Positions 26,125 through 34,183 of a DNA stretch of 64,000 nt are shown piece after piece. Source of the stretch: Microbacterium hatanonis (GTDB taxonomy: Bacteria; Actinomycetota; Actinomycetes; Actinomycetales; Microbacteriaceae). The translations under genes and the position numbers were made by a program. Numbering within the stretch: position 1 is the first letter of the stretch; each line of letters opens with the position of its first letter. Location: contig NZ_VRSV01000002.1 of assembly GCF_008017415.1 (NCBI RefSeq), forward strand, positions 124,001 to 188,000, read 5' to 3'. The notes under the pieces were generated by a model, which saw only the letters and a list, made by a program, of their open reading frames with translations, did no database searches and was not told the DNA's origin.

Positions 26125-26130
26125 TACCGT
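26125..26130 (+). promoter_or_regulatory. -10 hexamer (leaderless) of the TfoX-like gene
   Basis: TACCGT ends exactly 6 bases before ATG 26137, with GTCGGC between. No ribosome binding site is present. Confidence 0.5.
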
Positions 26131-26136
26131 GTCGGC

Positions 26137-26481
26137 ATGGTCGACAGAGCCGCGATGGAGAGGGCGCACGAGATCTTCGATCCGATCGCCGCCGACCACC
26201 TCGCGCGTCCCGACGTCGACATCGGGCCCATGTTCGGCACGGAGGGCCTGCGAGTCCGGGGCAAGGTGTACGCCTTCGTCGAGCACCAGGGCGGACTGAT
26301 CGCGAAAGTGCCCCAGTCGCGTGCCGACGCGCTGTGCGCCGACGGCACGGCGCTGCGCATGGTCATGCGCGAGCGGGAGATGCGCGAGTGGGTGACCGTG
26401 ACGCCCAGCGCCGGCGCCGACACCTGGCGGTCGCTGATCGACGAGGCGCACGACTTCGTCGATCGACTGACTCCGCGGTAG
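26137..26481 (+). CDS. TfoX N-terminal domain family protein
   Basis: The 114-residue protein has DIGPMFGTEGLRVRGKVYAF and GLIAKVPQSRADAL, the TfoX-N beta-sheet pattern (mostly MFGG...). It has no C-terminal TfoX helix domain, so it is the single-domain form that is widespread and not linked to competence. It ends 26 bases before purC but purC has its own promoter. Function unknown. Confidence 0.8.
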   Translation: MVDRAAMERAHEIFDPIAADHLARPDVDIGPMFGTEGLRVRGKVYAFVEHQGGLIAKVPQSRADALCADGTALRMVMREREMREWVTVTPSAGADTWRSLIDEAHDFVDRLTPR

Positions 26482-26495
26482 CCGCGCCGCCCCGC

Positions 26496-26501
26496 GATAA
26501 T
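26496..26501 (+). promoter_or_regulatory. -10 hexamer (leaderless) of purC
   Basis: GATAAT ends 6 bases before the purC ATG, with GGGCGG between. This is the same spacing and even the same spacer sequence as in front of purD. Confidence 0.6.
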
Positions 26502-26507
26502 GGGCGG

Positions 26508-27443
26508 ATGAGCTCGACGACCGAACTGCCCGGCTGGCGTCACGTCTACTCCGGGAAGGTGCGCGATCTCTACGTGCCGGAAGGTTCCGACGGGGCCGCT
26601 GACCGCATGCTCGTCGTCGCGAGCGACCGGGTGAGCGCGTTCGATCATGTGCTCTCCCCCGGCATCCCGCAGAAGGGCGAACTGCTCACCGCGCTGAGCC
26701 TGTGGTGGTTCGACCGTCTCGGCGGCGGCGACGGCGGGCGACGCATCCCGAACCACCTCATCGCCGACCACGAGCTCGTCGGCGACGAGGCGCGCGAGAT
26801 CATCCCGCGCGAGGTCGTCGCCCGATCGATGCTGGTGCGCTCGCTCGAGATGGAGCCGATCGAGTGCGTCGTGCGCGGCTACCTCACGGGTTCCGGATGG
26901 GCCGAGTACCGGGCGTCGGGAACCGTGTGCGGCATCGCCCTGCCCGCGGGCCTCGCGAACGGCGACCGGCTGCCCGAGCCCATCTTCACCCCGGCGTTCA
27001 AGGCACCCCTCGGCGAGCACGACGAGAACATCTCGTTCGAGCGCACTGTCGAGATCGTCGGCGCCGAGAGCGCGGCGGAGCTGCGCGACACCTCGCTGGA
27101 GATCTACCGGCGCGCGGCGGCGACCGCCGAGGAGCACGGGCTGGTCCTCGCCGACACGAAGTTCGAGTTCGGCCGCCCTTCGACGGGCTCAGGGACCGGA
27201 GTGCTGACGCTGGCCGACGAGGTGCTCACGAGCGATTCGTCGCGGTACTGGGATGCGGCGGCCTGGGCCTCGGGAACCACACCCGAGGAGCGCATGGCCA
27301 GCTTCGACAAGCAGATCGTGCGCGACTGGCTCGCGGCGAACTGGGAGGACCGCGAGGGCGAGCCGCCCACTCTCCCCGCCGACATCGTCGAGCGCACCCG
27401 CGACCGCTACGCCGAACTGCTCGAGCGCCTCACCGCGAGCTGA
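26508..27443 (+). CDS. purC: SAICAR synthetase
   Basis: The 311-residue product ligates aspartate to CAIR. Family segments are SGKVRDLY, VVASDRVSAFDHVL, IPREVVARSMLVRSLEMEPI, ECVVRGYLTGSGWAEY and LADEVLTSDSSRYWDA. It is about 6-8 residues longer than relatives at KFEFGRPSTGSGTGVLTLAD, where a 22-bp palindromic repeat unit is inserted in frame (27176-27197). The insert falls on a surface turn between two strands and should be tolerated. Confidence 0.97.
   Translation: MSSTTELPGWRHVYSGKVRDLYVPEGSDGAADRMLVVASDRVSAFDHVLSPGIPQKGELLTALSLWWFDRLGGGDGGRRIPNHLIADHELVGDEAREIIPREVVARSMLVRSLEMEPIECVVRGYLTGSGWAEYRASGTVCGIALPAGLANGDRLPEPIFTPAFKAPLGEHDENISFERTVEIVGAESAAELRDTSLEIYRRAAATAEEHGLVLADTKFEFGRPSTGSGTGVLTLADEVLTSDSSRYWDAAAWASGTTPEERMASFDKQIVRDWLAANWEDREGEPPTLPADIVERTRDRYAELLERLTAS
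27176..27197 (+). repeat. Short REP-like unit inserted in frame in purC
   Basis: CCCTTCGACGGGCTCAGGG followed by ACC matches a repeat unit (CCCTTCGACaaGCTCAGGG type) that I recall as common between genes in Microbacteriaceae and other bacteria. Here it is coding and adds Pro-Ser-Thr-Gly-Ser-Gly-Thr to SAICAR synthetase. I found no second copy in this window. Confidence 0.6.
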
Positions 27444-27454
27444 CCGGGTACGCC

Positions 27455-27473
27455 GGGCGCACGGGGTGCGCCC
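27455..27473 (+). terminator. Hairpin downstream of purC
   Basis: GGGCGCAC, three G, GTGCGCCC is a perfect 8-bp stem 11 bases after the purC stop. It lacks a T-tract but is placed as a 3' stabiliser or terminator before the permease promoter (TAAGGT at 27556-27561). Confidence 0.5.
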
Positions 27474-27590
27474 CGACGCACGGGACCGGTACGGCCACGC
27501 GCCGTGCGCTCGGGGGCCGTCCGTGCTCTCGCGCAGCGGCGGCCGCCCGCGTCGGTAAGGTGACGTGAGCGAATCTCCGGGAGGAACATC

Positions 27591-28910
27591 ATGGCGCTGT
27601 GGAAGCTGCACGGAAACGGCCGCACCGTCGCCCCCGGGGCCGTCGTCGCCCCCGACGAGCGCATGAACTGGGGCGCGACCGTCGCGATCGGCATCCAGCA
27701 CGTCATCGCCATGTTCGGCGCGACGTTCCTCGTGCCGGTGCTCACGGGCTTCCCCGTCTCGACGACCCTGTTCTTCTCGGGCGTCGGAACGCTGCTGTTC
27801 CTGGTGGTCACGCGCAACAAGCTGCCCAGCTACCTCGGGTCGTCGTTCGCGTTCATCGCTCCGATCACCGCGGCGACCGCTACCGCCGGCACAGGGTCGG
27901 CCCTCGCGGGCATCGTCGCGGTCGGGCTGCTGCTGGCCGCCGTCGGTGTGATCGTGCAGTTCGCCGGCCTCGGCTGGGTCGACCGCCTCATGCCCCCGGT
28001 GGTCGCCGGTGCGATCGTCGCCCTCATCGGGTTCAACCTCGCCCCCGTCGCCTGGACGTCGTTCCGCGAGGCGCCGCTGACCGGAACCATCACGCTCGCC
28101 GCGGTGATCCTCTTCAGCGTGCTGTTCCGCGGTTTCCTCGGGCGCATCTCGATCTTCCTCGGCGTGATCGTCGGGTACATCGCCGCCCTCATCCAGAACG
28201 AGATCGACTTCACTCCGGTGGCGGATGCGGCGTGGATCGGGTTCCCCGAGTTCCAGCTCGCCGACGTCACGTCGCCGCAGACCTGGTCGGTCATCGCGAT
28301 GTTCCTCCCCGTCGTCCTCGTGCTCGTCGCCGAGAACGTCGGGCACGTGCGCGGTGTCGCCACGATGACGGATGCATCGGTCAACCGCTCGACCGGCCGC
28401 GCCCTGATCGCCGACGGCGCGGCGACCACCCTCGCCGGCCTCTTCGGCGGCTCGGGAACGACGACCTACGGCGAGAACATCGGCGTCATGGCGGCCACCC
28501 GCGTCTACTCGACCGCGGTGTACTGGGTCGCGGGCGCCGCGGCGATCGTGCTGAGCCTCTCGCCGAAGATCGGCGCGGTCTTCAACACCATCCCTCCCGG
28601 GGTGCTCGGCGGCGTCACCACCGCTCTGTACGGGCTCATCGGCATCATCGGCATCAAGATCTGGGTCGACAACCGCGTGGACTTCTCGCGCCCGGTCAAC
28701 CAGTACACCGGCGCCGTCGCTCTCGTGCTCGCGATCGCCGGATTCACCATGCAGTGGGGCGACTTCCAGCTCGGCGCCATCGTGCTCGGCTCGGTGGCAG
28801 CGCTCGTCATCTACCACCTGGGCAACGCGATCGCGCGTCTGCGCAAGACCGGCGCCGACGACGGTGGGCCGATCCCCGCGGTCGGCCCCCTCGGCGGCGA
28901 TCCGCTCTAA
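27591..28910 (+). CDS. uraA: Uracil permease (NCS2 family)
   Basis: The 439-residue product has about 14 membrane segments. MNWGATVAIGIQHVIAMFGA, the tripeptide-like PSYLGSSFAFIAP motif, VLVAENVGHVRGVATMTD and GLFGGSGTTTYGENIGVMAA are characteristic of the uracil branch (UraA/PyrP) rather than the xanthine/urate branch. A strong site GGGAGGA lies 6 bases before the ATG. It would import uracil with protons. Confidence 0.88.
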   Translation: MALWKLHGNGRTVAPGAVVAPDERMNWGATVAIGIQHVIAMFGATFLVPVLTGFPVSTTLFFSGVGTLLFLVVTRNKLPSYLGSSFAFIAPITAATATAGTGSALAGIVAVGLLLAAVGVIVQFAGLGWVDRLMPPVVAGAIVALIGFNLAPVAWTSFREAPLTGTITLAAVILFSVLFRGFLGRISIFLGVIVGYIAALIQNEIDFTPVADAAWIGFPEFQLADVTSPQTWSVIAMFLPVVLVLVAENVGHVRGVATMTDASVNRSTGRALIADGAATTLAGLFGGSGTTTYGENIGVMAATRVYSTAVYWVAGAAAIVLSLSPKIGAVFNTIPPGVLGGVTTALYGLIGIIGIKIWVDNRVDFSRPVNQYTGAVALVLAIAGFTMQWGDFQLGAIVLGSVAALVIYHLGNAIARLRKTGADDGGPIPAVGPLGGDPL

Positions 28911-29287
28911 GCCGCGGGGCGGGTCTCGGGGCGGATCATCGTCTCGGCGTTCTGCGCGACCCATTCGACCAGCGGCAGCATGCGCTCCATGAGGTCGCGT
29001 CCCAGGGGCGTGAGGCTGTACTCGACGTGCGGCGGCACCGAGGGGAACGACTCCCGGTGCACCAGACCGTCGTCGCAGAGGGTCTTGAGGGTGCTCGCGA
29101 GCATCTTCTCGCTGATGCCGTCGATGGCTCGGCGCAACGCCCCCCAGCGCAGCGTCCCGTCCGACAGCGAGGAGAGCACGAGAACCCCCCACTTGCTCAT
29201 GATGTGATCGAGCACCGTCCGGGTGCTGCACCCCTCGGAGAAGACCCCGTCGGTCTCACCCCGTATTTCCGCAAAACTCACCGACAT
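28907..29287 (-). CDS. HxlR-family regulator (QorR/YtfH type)
   Basis: The product has 126 residues. Cys20 in EGCSTRTVLDHIMSKWGVLV is at the position of the redox-sensing Cys of QorR and YodB; a second Cys lies in TLCDDG. The winged helix follows (WGALRRAIDGISEKMLASTL). It is divergent from a qorB-like gene, exactly the arrangement of ytfH/qorB in E. coli. TAAGGT 6 bases upstream of the ATG predicts a leaderless message. It overlaps the permease stop by 4 bases tail to tail. Confidence 0.92.
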   Translation of the reverse strand: MSVSFAEIRGETDGVFSEGCSTRTVLDHIMSKWGVLVLSSLSDGTLRWGALRRAIDGISEKMLASTLKTLCDDGLVHRESFPSVPPHVEYSLTPLGRDLMERMLPLVEWVAQNAETMIRPETRPAA

Positions 29288-29291
29288 GCCA

Positions 29292-29314
29292 GTACCTTAC
29301 GCAGAAGTGGGTAC
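29292..29314. promoter_or_regulatory. HxlR operator candidate between hxlR and qorB
   Basis: GTACC and GGTAC form an inverted repeat with 13 bases between, covering the hxlR -10 (TAAGGT on the minus strand, 29294-29299). Redox-sensing HxlR proteins typically bind TAC/GTA dyads of this size. The position suits autoregulation plus control of qorB. Confidence 0.6.
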
Positions 29315-29380
29315 CTCCGCGAGGGATGGTTTCGCCGCATCCGACGGTTCTTGCTCGTGTCCACATACGAAAGGCACCCC

Positions 29381-30235
29381 ATGACCATCCTCGTCACCGG
29401 CGCGACCGGCAACCTCGGCCGCCTCGTCATCGACAGCCTCCTCGCCCGCGGGGCCGAGCCGCAGAGCATCGTCGCCGGCGCGCGCGACACGGCCAAGGCC
29501 GCCGACCTCGCCGAGCGCGGCGTGACCGTCTCCGCGCTCGACTACGCCGTGCCTGCGACCATCGCGTCGTCGCTCGAGGGCGTCGACACCGTGCTGCTCA
29601 TCTCCGGGTCGGAGGTCGGCCAGCGCATCGCGCAGCACCAGGCGGTCATCGACGCCGCCGTCGCCGCGGGCGTGTCGAAGTTCGTCTACACCAGCCTCGC
29701 CCACGCCGACACGTCCGAACTGCCGCTCGCGCCCGAGCACAAGGCGACCGAAGAGGCGATCGCCGCGTCGGGGCTCCCCGCGGTGATCCTCCGCAACAAC
29801 TGGTACACCGAGAACCACGCGACCGACCTCGCGCGCGCGGCCGAGACCGGCGTCGTGGCCTCGAGCGCCGGAGACGGCCGGATCGCGTCGGCGACCCGCG
29901 CCGACTTCGCCGAAGCGGCCGCGGTCGTGCTCCTCGAAGACGGGCACATCGGCGAGGTCTACGAACTGAGCGGCGACACGAGCTGGACCTTCGACGACTT
30001 CGCCGCGGCCGCCACCGAGATCACCGGCCGCCCCGTCGCCTACCAGTCATTGTCGACGCAGGAGCAGGCCGCAGCCCTGGAGGCCGCCGGCCTGGACGCC
30101 GGCTCGATCGGCTTCGTGACCGCGCTGGAGGCGGGCATCCGCGACGGAGCCCTCGCCGACGCCGACGGCACGATGGCCCGGCTCATCGGGCGTCCGACGA
30201 CGCCGCTCGTCGCGGGTCTGCGCCCGCTCGTCTGA
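29381..30235 (+). CDS. qorB: NmrA-like NAD(P)H:quinone oxidoreductase (QorB type)
   Basis: The 284-residue product has a Rossmann N terminus (MTILVTGATGNLGRLVID) and the QorB/NmrA features VAAGVSKFVYTSLAHADTSE, HKATEEAIAASGLPAVILRN and NWYTENHATDL. The divergent HxlR neighbour reproduces the E. coli qorB-ytfH pair. It would detoxify quinones. GAAAGG lies 8 bases before the ATG. Confidence 0.88.
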   Translation: MTILVTGATGNLGRLVIDSLLARGAEPQSIVAGARDTAKAADLAERGVTVSALDYAVPATIASSLEGVDTVLLISGSEVGQRIAQHQAVIDAAVAAGVSKFVYTSLAHADTSELPLAPEHKATEEAIAASGLPAVILRNNWYTENHATDLARAAETGVVASSAGDGRIASATRADFAEAAAVVLLEDGHIGEVYELSGDTSWTFDDFAAAATEITGRPVAYQSLSTQEQAAALEAAGLDAGSIGFVTALEAGIRDGALADADGTMARLIGRPTTPLVAGLRPLV

Positions 30236-30241
30236 ACCTCT

Positions 30242-30270
30242 GGGCGGCCGGCGGGCTCCGCCGGTCGCCC
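30242..30270 (+). terminator. Hairpin downstream of qorB
   Basis: A 13-pair stem with one G-T pair and a 3-base loop begins 6 bases after the qorB stop. There is no T-tract. Confidence 0.5.
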
Positions 30271-30293
30271 TGGAGCGGCGCACGGCCCGCGGC

Positions 30294-30299
30294 TAGGCT
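30294..30299 (+). promoter_or_regulatory. -10 hexamer (leaderless) of the Eis-like gene
   Basis: TAGGCT ends 6 bases before ATG 30306. Confidence 0.5.
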
Positions 30300-30305
30300 C
30301 GGGGG

Positions 30306-31616
30306 ATGCCCGCCGAGATCTCCGCCCTTCCCGCCGACCCGACATCGACCGCCGCACTGGCCGGTCGCGGTCTGCGGATGTCCGCGATCGACGCGACCGA
30401 CGACGCGGCCGTCCGCGCGTGGGTCGAAGCCGATGCGCGCGGCTTCCACGACGGTGCTCCGACCGATGAGTTCCTGGCCGAGCTGCGCGACGACTTCGTT
30501 CTGCAGCGCACCATCGGAGTCTTCGACGACACCCTCGCCGACCCGGCGATCCCCATCGCGACGGTCGCGGGCTGGCCCGCCCCGGTGACCCTCCCCGGCG
30601 GCGAGGTCGACGCATGGGCGATCAGCGCGGTCACCGTCGCACCGACTCACCGACGCCGAGGCATCGCCCGGGCCATGCTCGAGGGCGAACTGCGCACCGC
30701 CGTCGAAGCGGGCCTGCCGATGGCCGTGCTCACGGTGTCGGAGGCCACGATCTACGGTCGGTACGGCTTCGGCCCCGTCACGTGGGCCAGCCGGTTCGAG
30801 GTCGACGTGCGCCGTGCGGGCTGGGTCGGTGCCGACGCCCCCGGGCGCGTGCAGCTGATCAGCCGCGAGATCGCCATGACGACCGCCCGCACGCTGTTCG
30901 ACGAGGCGCGGCGGGCGACGCCCGGCGACGTCGGCATCGTCGGACACCGGTTCGACCGCCTGTTCGGCGCCCCCTCCGACGCGGCCGAACGCCGCAAGCG
31001 CCGCTTCGTGCGTTACGACGACGAGTCGGGCACTCCCCGCGGACTCGCGGTCTATCACGTGAGCGAAGACCCGCACGACTGGTCGGCGCAGATCCTCGAG
31101 GTCGACTACCTCGTGACGACCACCGACGATGCCTACCGCGCGCTCTGGCGCTACCTGTTCGAGCTCGACCTCATCGGAACGGTGAAGGCGTCGCTGCGCT
31201 CGACCGACGAACCGCTGACCTGGCTCGTCGCGAATCCCCGCATGATCCGCACCCTCGAGCTGCGCGAGCACCTCTGGGCCCGCGTGCTCGACGCGCCCGC
31301 CGTGCTGAGCGCTCGTACGTACGGCGGGGCGGGCTCCCTCACCCTGCGCGTGCGCGACCCGCTCGGGTTCGCCGACGGCGTCTTCTCGATCGAGACGGAT
31401 GCGGCGGGAACGGCGCGCGTGGCGCAGGCCGAAGCATCCTCCGGCCCGCTGATCGACCTCCCGGTCGACCTGCTCGCACCGCTCCTGTTCGGCGGCGTCT
31501 CGGCGGCGACCCTCGCCGCAGCCGGGCGCATCACGGAGCGCGCCCCCGGCGACGCGGCGACCGCCGACGGCCTGCTGCGCTCTGCGCGTCAGCCGGTGCT
31601 CACGACCTGGTTCTGA
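30306..31616 (+). CDS. Eis-family GNAT N-acetyltransferase
   Basis: The 436-residue product has the three-part Eis build. The first GNAT domain has the acetyl-CoA loop THRRRGIARAMLEGELRTAV, and ATIYGRYGFGPVTWASRFEV supplies the Tyr that acts as general acid. A second GNAT-like domain and a C-terminal SCP2-like domain follow (RDPLGFADGVFSIETD). The chain ends in Phe (LTTWF), as in Eis, where the terminal carboxylate is catalytic. Eis relatives acetylate amines such as aminoglycosides; the natural substrate here is unknown. Confidence 0.9.
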   Translation: MPAEISALPADPTSTAALAGRGLRMSAIDATDDAAVRAWVEADARGFHDGAPTDEFLAELRDDFVLQRTIGVFDDTLADPAIPIATVAGWPAPVTLPGGEVDAWAISAVTVAPTHRRRGIARAMLEGELRTAVEAGLPMAVLTVSEATIYGRYGFGPVTWASRFEVDVRRAGWVGADAPGRVQLISREIAMTTARTLFDEARRATPGDVGIVGHRFDRLFGAPSDAAERRKRRFVRYDDESGTPRGLAVYHVSEDPHDWSAQILEVDYLVTTTDDAYRALWRYLFELDLIGTVKASLRSTDEPLTWLVANPRMIRTLELREHLWARVLDAPAVLSARTYGGAGSLTLRVRDPLGFADGVFSIETDAAGTARVAQAEASSGPLIDLPVDLLAPLLFGGVSAATLAAAGRITERAPGDAATADGLLRSARQPVLTTWF

Positions 31617-31626
31617 CCGACGCCGG

Positions 31627-32628
31627 TCAGGTCGACTCGCGCACCACGAGCTCGATCGGCATGACGGTGGCGTGCTCGGGAGAAGCGCCCCGGAGGAGGT
31701 CGAGCAGGATCTCGACCAGGCGTTCACCCTGCCCGCGCGAAGGCTGACGGATCGTCGTCAGCGGCGGCGAGGTCGTCGCCGCGATCATCGAGTCGTCGAA
31801 GCCGACGACAGCCACGTCGTCGGGCACCGCGAGCCCGGCATCGCGCAGCACACGCAGCGCGCCGCGCGCCATGAGATCGCTCGCGGCGAAGACCGCATCG
31901 ACCTCCTGACCGCTCGCGAGGATGCGACGCATCGCGGCGGCTCCGCCGTCCTCCGAGAAGTCGCCGTCCTCGACGGCCACGGGGGCGAGCCCGGCGTCGT
32001 CGAGCACGGCGCGGAACCCGTCGAGCCGATCGAGCGAGGAGCGCATCGACGGGGGCCCGGTGATGGTCGCGATGCGCCGCCGTCCCCGCTCGAGGAGGTG
32101 CTCGGTGGCCGCGCGACCACCGCCGACGTTGTCGCTGTCGACGACGTGGTCCTCATCGCGCACACGCACGCGCCGCCCGCCGTAGACGACGGGGATCGCG
32201 CCGGCGATGCGGTCGATGAAGGTGTCGTTGTCGTGGTGGGAGACGATGATCGCACCGTCGACGCTGCCGCTGCGCAGGTAGCCGGTGGTCTTGTCGCCCG
32301 GGTCGCCCGTGGCGAGGATCACGTTCAGGATGTAGTCGGTACTCGCCAGTCGCGCCTGGATGCCCGAGACGACCGCCGCGAAGAACGGGTCGCCGAAGAA
32401 CCTCGCCGTGTCCTCGGGGACGACGAGCGCGATCGCCTGGCTGTGCCGGCTCGCGAGCGCACGCGCCGCGCGGTTCGGCACGTAGTTGAGGTCGTCGATG
32501 GCACGCCGCACCGATTCCCGGGCGACCTCCGAGACCGCGGGCGAGCCGTTGACGACGCGCGAGACGGTCGAGCGCGACACCCCGGCGCGCGCCGCGACCT
32601 CTTCGATGGTCGACGCACTGATGACCAT
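31627..32628 (-). CDS. cebR: LacI-family regulator of the cellobiose operon (CebR-like)
   Basis: The 333-residue product has an N-terminal HTH (STIEEVAARAGVSRSTVSRV) with hinge helix (RAARALASRH), then a periplasmic-binding-like sensor domain (VVSGIQARLAS, VDGAIIVSHHD, VAVVGFDDSMIAATTSPPLT). GGAGGA is 5 bases before the ATG. Gene order after cebE-cebF-cebG-bglC is that of Streptomyces cebEFG-bglC-cebR, and three CebR-type boxes lie at the operon promoter. Cello-oligosaccharides are the expected inducer. Confidence 0.88.
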   Translation of the reverse strand: MVISASTIEEVAARAGVSRSTVSRVVNGSPAVSEVARESVRRAIDDLNYVPNRAARALASRHSQAIALVVPEDTARFFGDPFFAAVVSGIQARLASTDYILNVILATGDPGDKTTGYLRSGSVDGAIIVSHHDNDTFIDRIAGAIPVVYGGRRVRVRDEDHVVDSDNVGGGRAATEHLLERGRRRIATITGPPSMRSSLDRLDGFRAVLDDAGLAPVAVEDGDFSEDGGAAAMRRILASGQEVDAVFAASDLMARGALRVLRDAGLAVPDDVAVVGFDDSMIAATTSPPLTTIRQPSRGQGERLVEILLDLLRGASPEHATVMPIELVVREST

Positions 32629-32656
32629 GACATTCCTCCCCGACCGGCGGAGAGTG

Positions 32657-34183
32657 CTACGAGGACGCGGGAAAGCCCTCGAGCGCGCGCGCGGCGATGA
32701 TGCGACTGTACTGGAGCGCCGAATCCTTCACCGTTCGCTCCTGGGTGTCGTAGTCGACGCGCACGATGCCGAACCGCTTCTCGTAGCCCCACGCCCACTC
32801 GAAGTTGTCCATCAGCGACCAGTAGAAGTAGCCGCGCACGTCGACCCCGTGCTCGATCGCGTCGAGCACGGCACCCAGGTGGGCGCCGACGAAGTCCGCC
32901 CGGCCGCTGTCGTGCACGCGGCGCTCGCCGTCCTCCACGACCGGTTCGTCGTCGTAGGCGGCCCCGTTCTCGGTGACGAACAGCGCCGTGCCCACGGCGG
33001 CCGAGTACTCCTCGTCGACACGACGCAGGAGACGGGTGAGCCCCTCCGGCTGCACCTCCCAGTTCATGGGGGTGCGGGGAAGACCACGGTCGTGCCAGTA
33101 GATCCCGTCGACCGACGGGAACGGGGAACGGGTGACGCGGTCGGTCGGCGCGTCTCCGCCGCCGGGCGGCGTGGTCGGCGGCGTGCCGCCGACGAACTCA
33201 CCGTGGTAGTAGTTCACGCCGAGGGTCTCGATCGGGGTCGAGATGACCTCGAGGTCGCCCGGGCGCACCGCCGCCTCCCACGTCGCGACGGCCTCCGCAT
33301 CGACGCGGCGGAAGTCCTCGACGATGTCGGCCGGATACGCGCCCCGGAACACGGGGTCGAGGAACCACCGGTTGAACTGCCCGTCGATGCGGCGGGCAGC
33401 GTCCGCGTCGGCCGCGACCGTCGGGTCGACCGGATCGGCGACGGTGAGGTTGAGCGTGAGCCCGAGGTTGAGCGACGAGTCACGCGCGCGCAGTTCGCGC
33501 ACGGTCTGCCCGTGCCCCAGCAGCAGGTGGTGCGCCGCCAGCATCCCCTCACCCGTCGAGAAGTGCCCCGGGGCGTGGATGCCCGCGGTATAGCTGAGGA
33601 ACGACGAGCACCAGGGCTCGTTGAGCGTCGTCCAGACGCCGACACGGTCACCGAGGGCGTCGTGCATGTCGAGGGCGTACTCGGTGAACTTCTCCGCGGT
33701 GTCGCGGTTCGTCCACCCGCCCTCCTCCTGGAGGGCCTGCGGGAGGTCCCAGTGGTACAGGGTCAGCCAGGGCAGGATGTCGGCCGCGAGAAGTTCGTCG
33801 ACGAGGCGCTCGTAGAAGTCGACGCCCTTCGGGTTCACCGCTCCCCCGTCGGGACGCACCCGCGACCACGACGTCGAGAAGCGGTACGTCTGGAGCCCGA
33901 GCCGCTTCATCATCGCCACGTCGTCGCGGTACCGGTGGTAGTGGTCGCAGGCCACGTCGCCGTTGTCGCCGTTGATGACCGCACCGGGAACCCGCGCGAA
34001 CGCATCCCAGATCGAGTCGCGTCGGCCGTCCTCGGCCGCGGCGCCCTCGATCTGGTAGGCGGCGGTCGCCGCGCCGAACAGGAAGTCGGCGGGGAAGGGC
34101 CGCAGCGGCGTCGTGGTGGTCGCGTCGGTAAGGGTCATGGAGCGGGATCCCATCGGTCGGGGCGTGGAAACGGTGACAGTCAT
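32657..34183 (-). CDS. bglC: GH1 beta-glucosidase (cytoplasmic, BglC-like)
   Basis: Family GH1 features: FLFGAATAAYQIEGA near the N terminus, WTTLNEPWC with the acid/base Glu, and FVTENGAAYDD with the nucleophile Glu, then YFYWSLMDNFEWAWGYEKRF. No signal peptide, so it cleaves imported cellobiose inside the cell. ATG 34183 overlaps the permease stop (ATGA) and gives 508 residues; ATG 34138, giving 493, fits usual family length better and may be the true start. Confidence 0.93.
   Translation of the reverse strand: MTVTVSTPRPMGSRSMTLTDATTTTPLRPFPADFLFGAATAAYQIEGAAAEDGRRDSIWDAFARVPGAVINGDNGDVACDHYHRYRDDVAMMKRLGLQTYRFSTSWSRVRPDGGAVNPKGVDFYERLVDELLAADILPWLTLYHWDLPQALQEEGGWTNRDTAEKFTEYALDMHDALGDRVGVWTTLNEPWCSSFLSYTAGIHAPGHFSTGEGMLAAHHLLLGHGQTVRELRARDSSLNLGLTLNLTVADPVDPTVAADADAARRIDGQFNRWFLDPVFRGAYPADIVEDFRRVDAEAVATWEAAVRPGDLEVISTPIETLGVNYYHGEFVGGTPPTTPPGGGDAPTDRVTRSPFPSVDGIYWHDRGLPRTPMNWEVQPEGLTRLLRRVDEEYSAAVGTALFVTENGAAYDDEPVVEDGERRVHDSGRADFVGAHLGAVLDAIEHGVDVRGYFYWSLMDNFEWAWGYEKRFGIVRVDYDTQERTVKDSALQYSRIIAARALEGFPASS

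Noticed and set aside
27176..27197. A frameshift or sequencing error in purC at the odd PSTGSGT stretch.
   Set aside because: The frame continues into conserved LADEVLTSDSSRYW, so the extra bases are an in-frame insertion.
27444..27590. A riboswitch or attenuator ahead of the uracil permease.
   Set aside because: The -10 at 27556 leaves a leader of about 23 bases, too short for a PyrR-type attenuator; the hairpin at 27455 lies upstream of the promoter.
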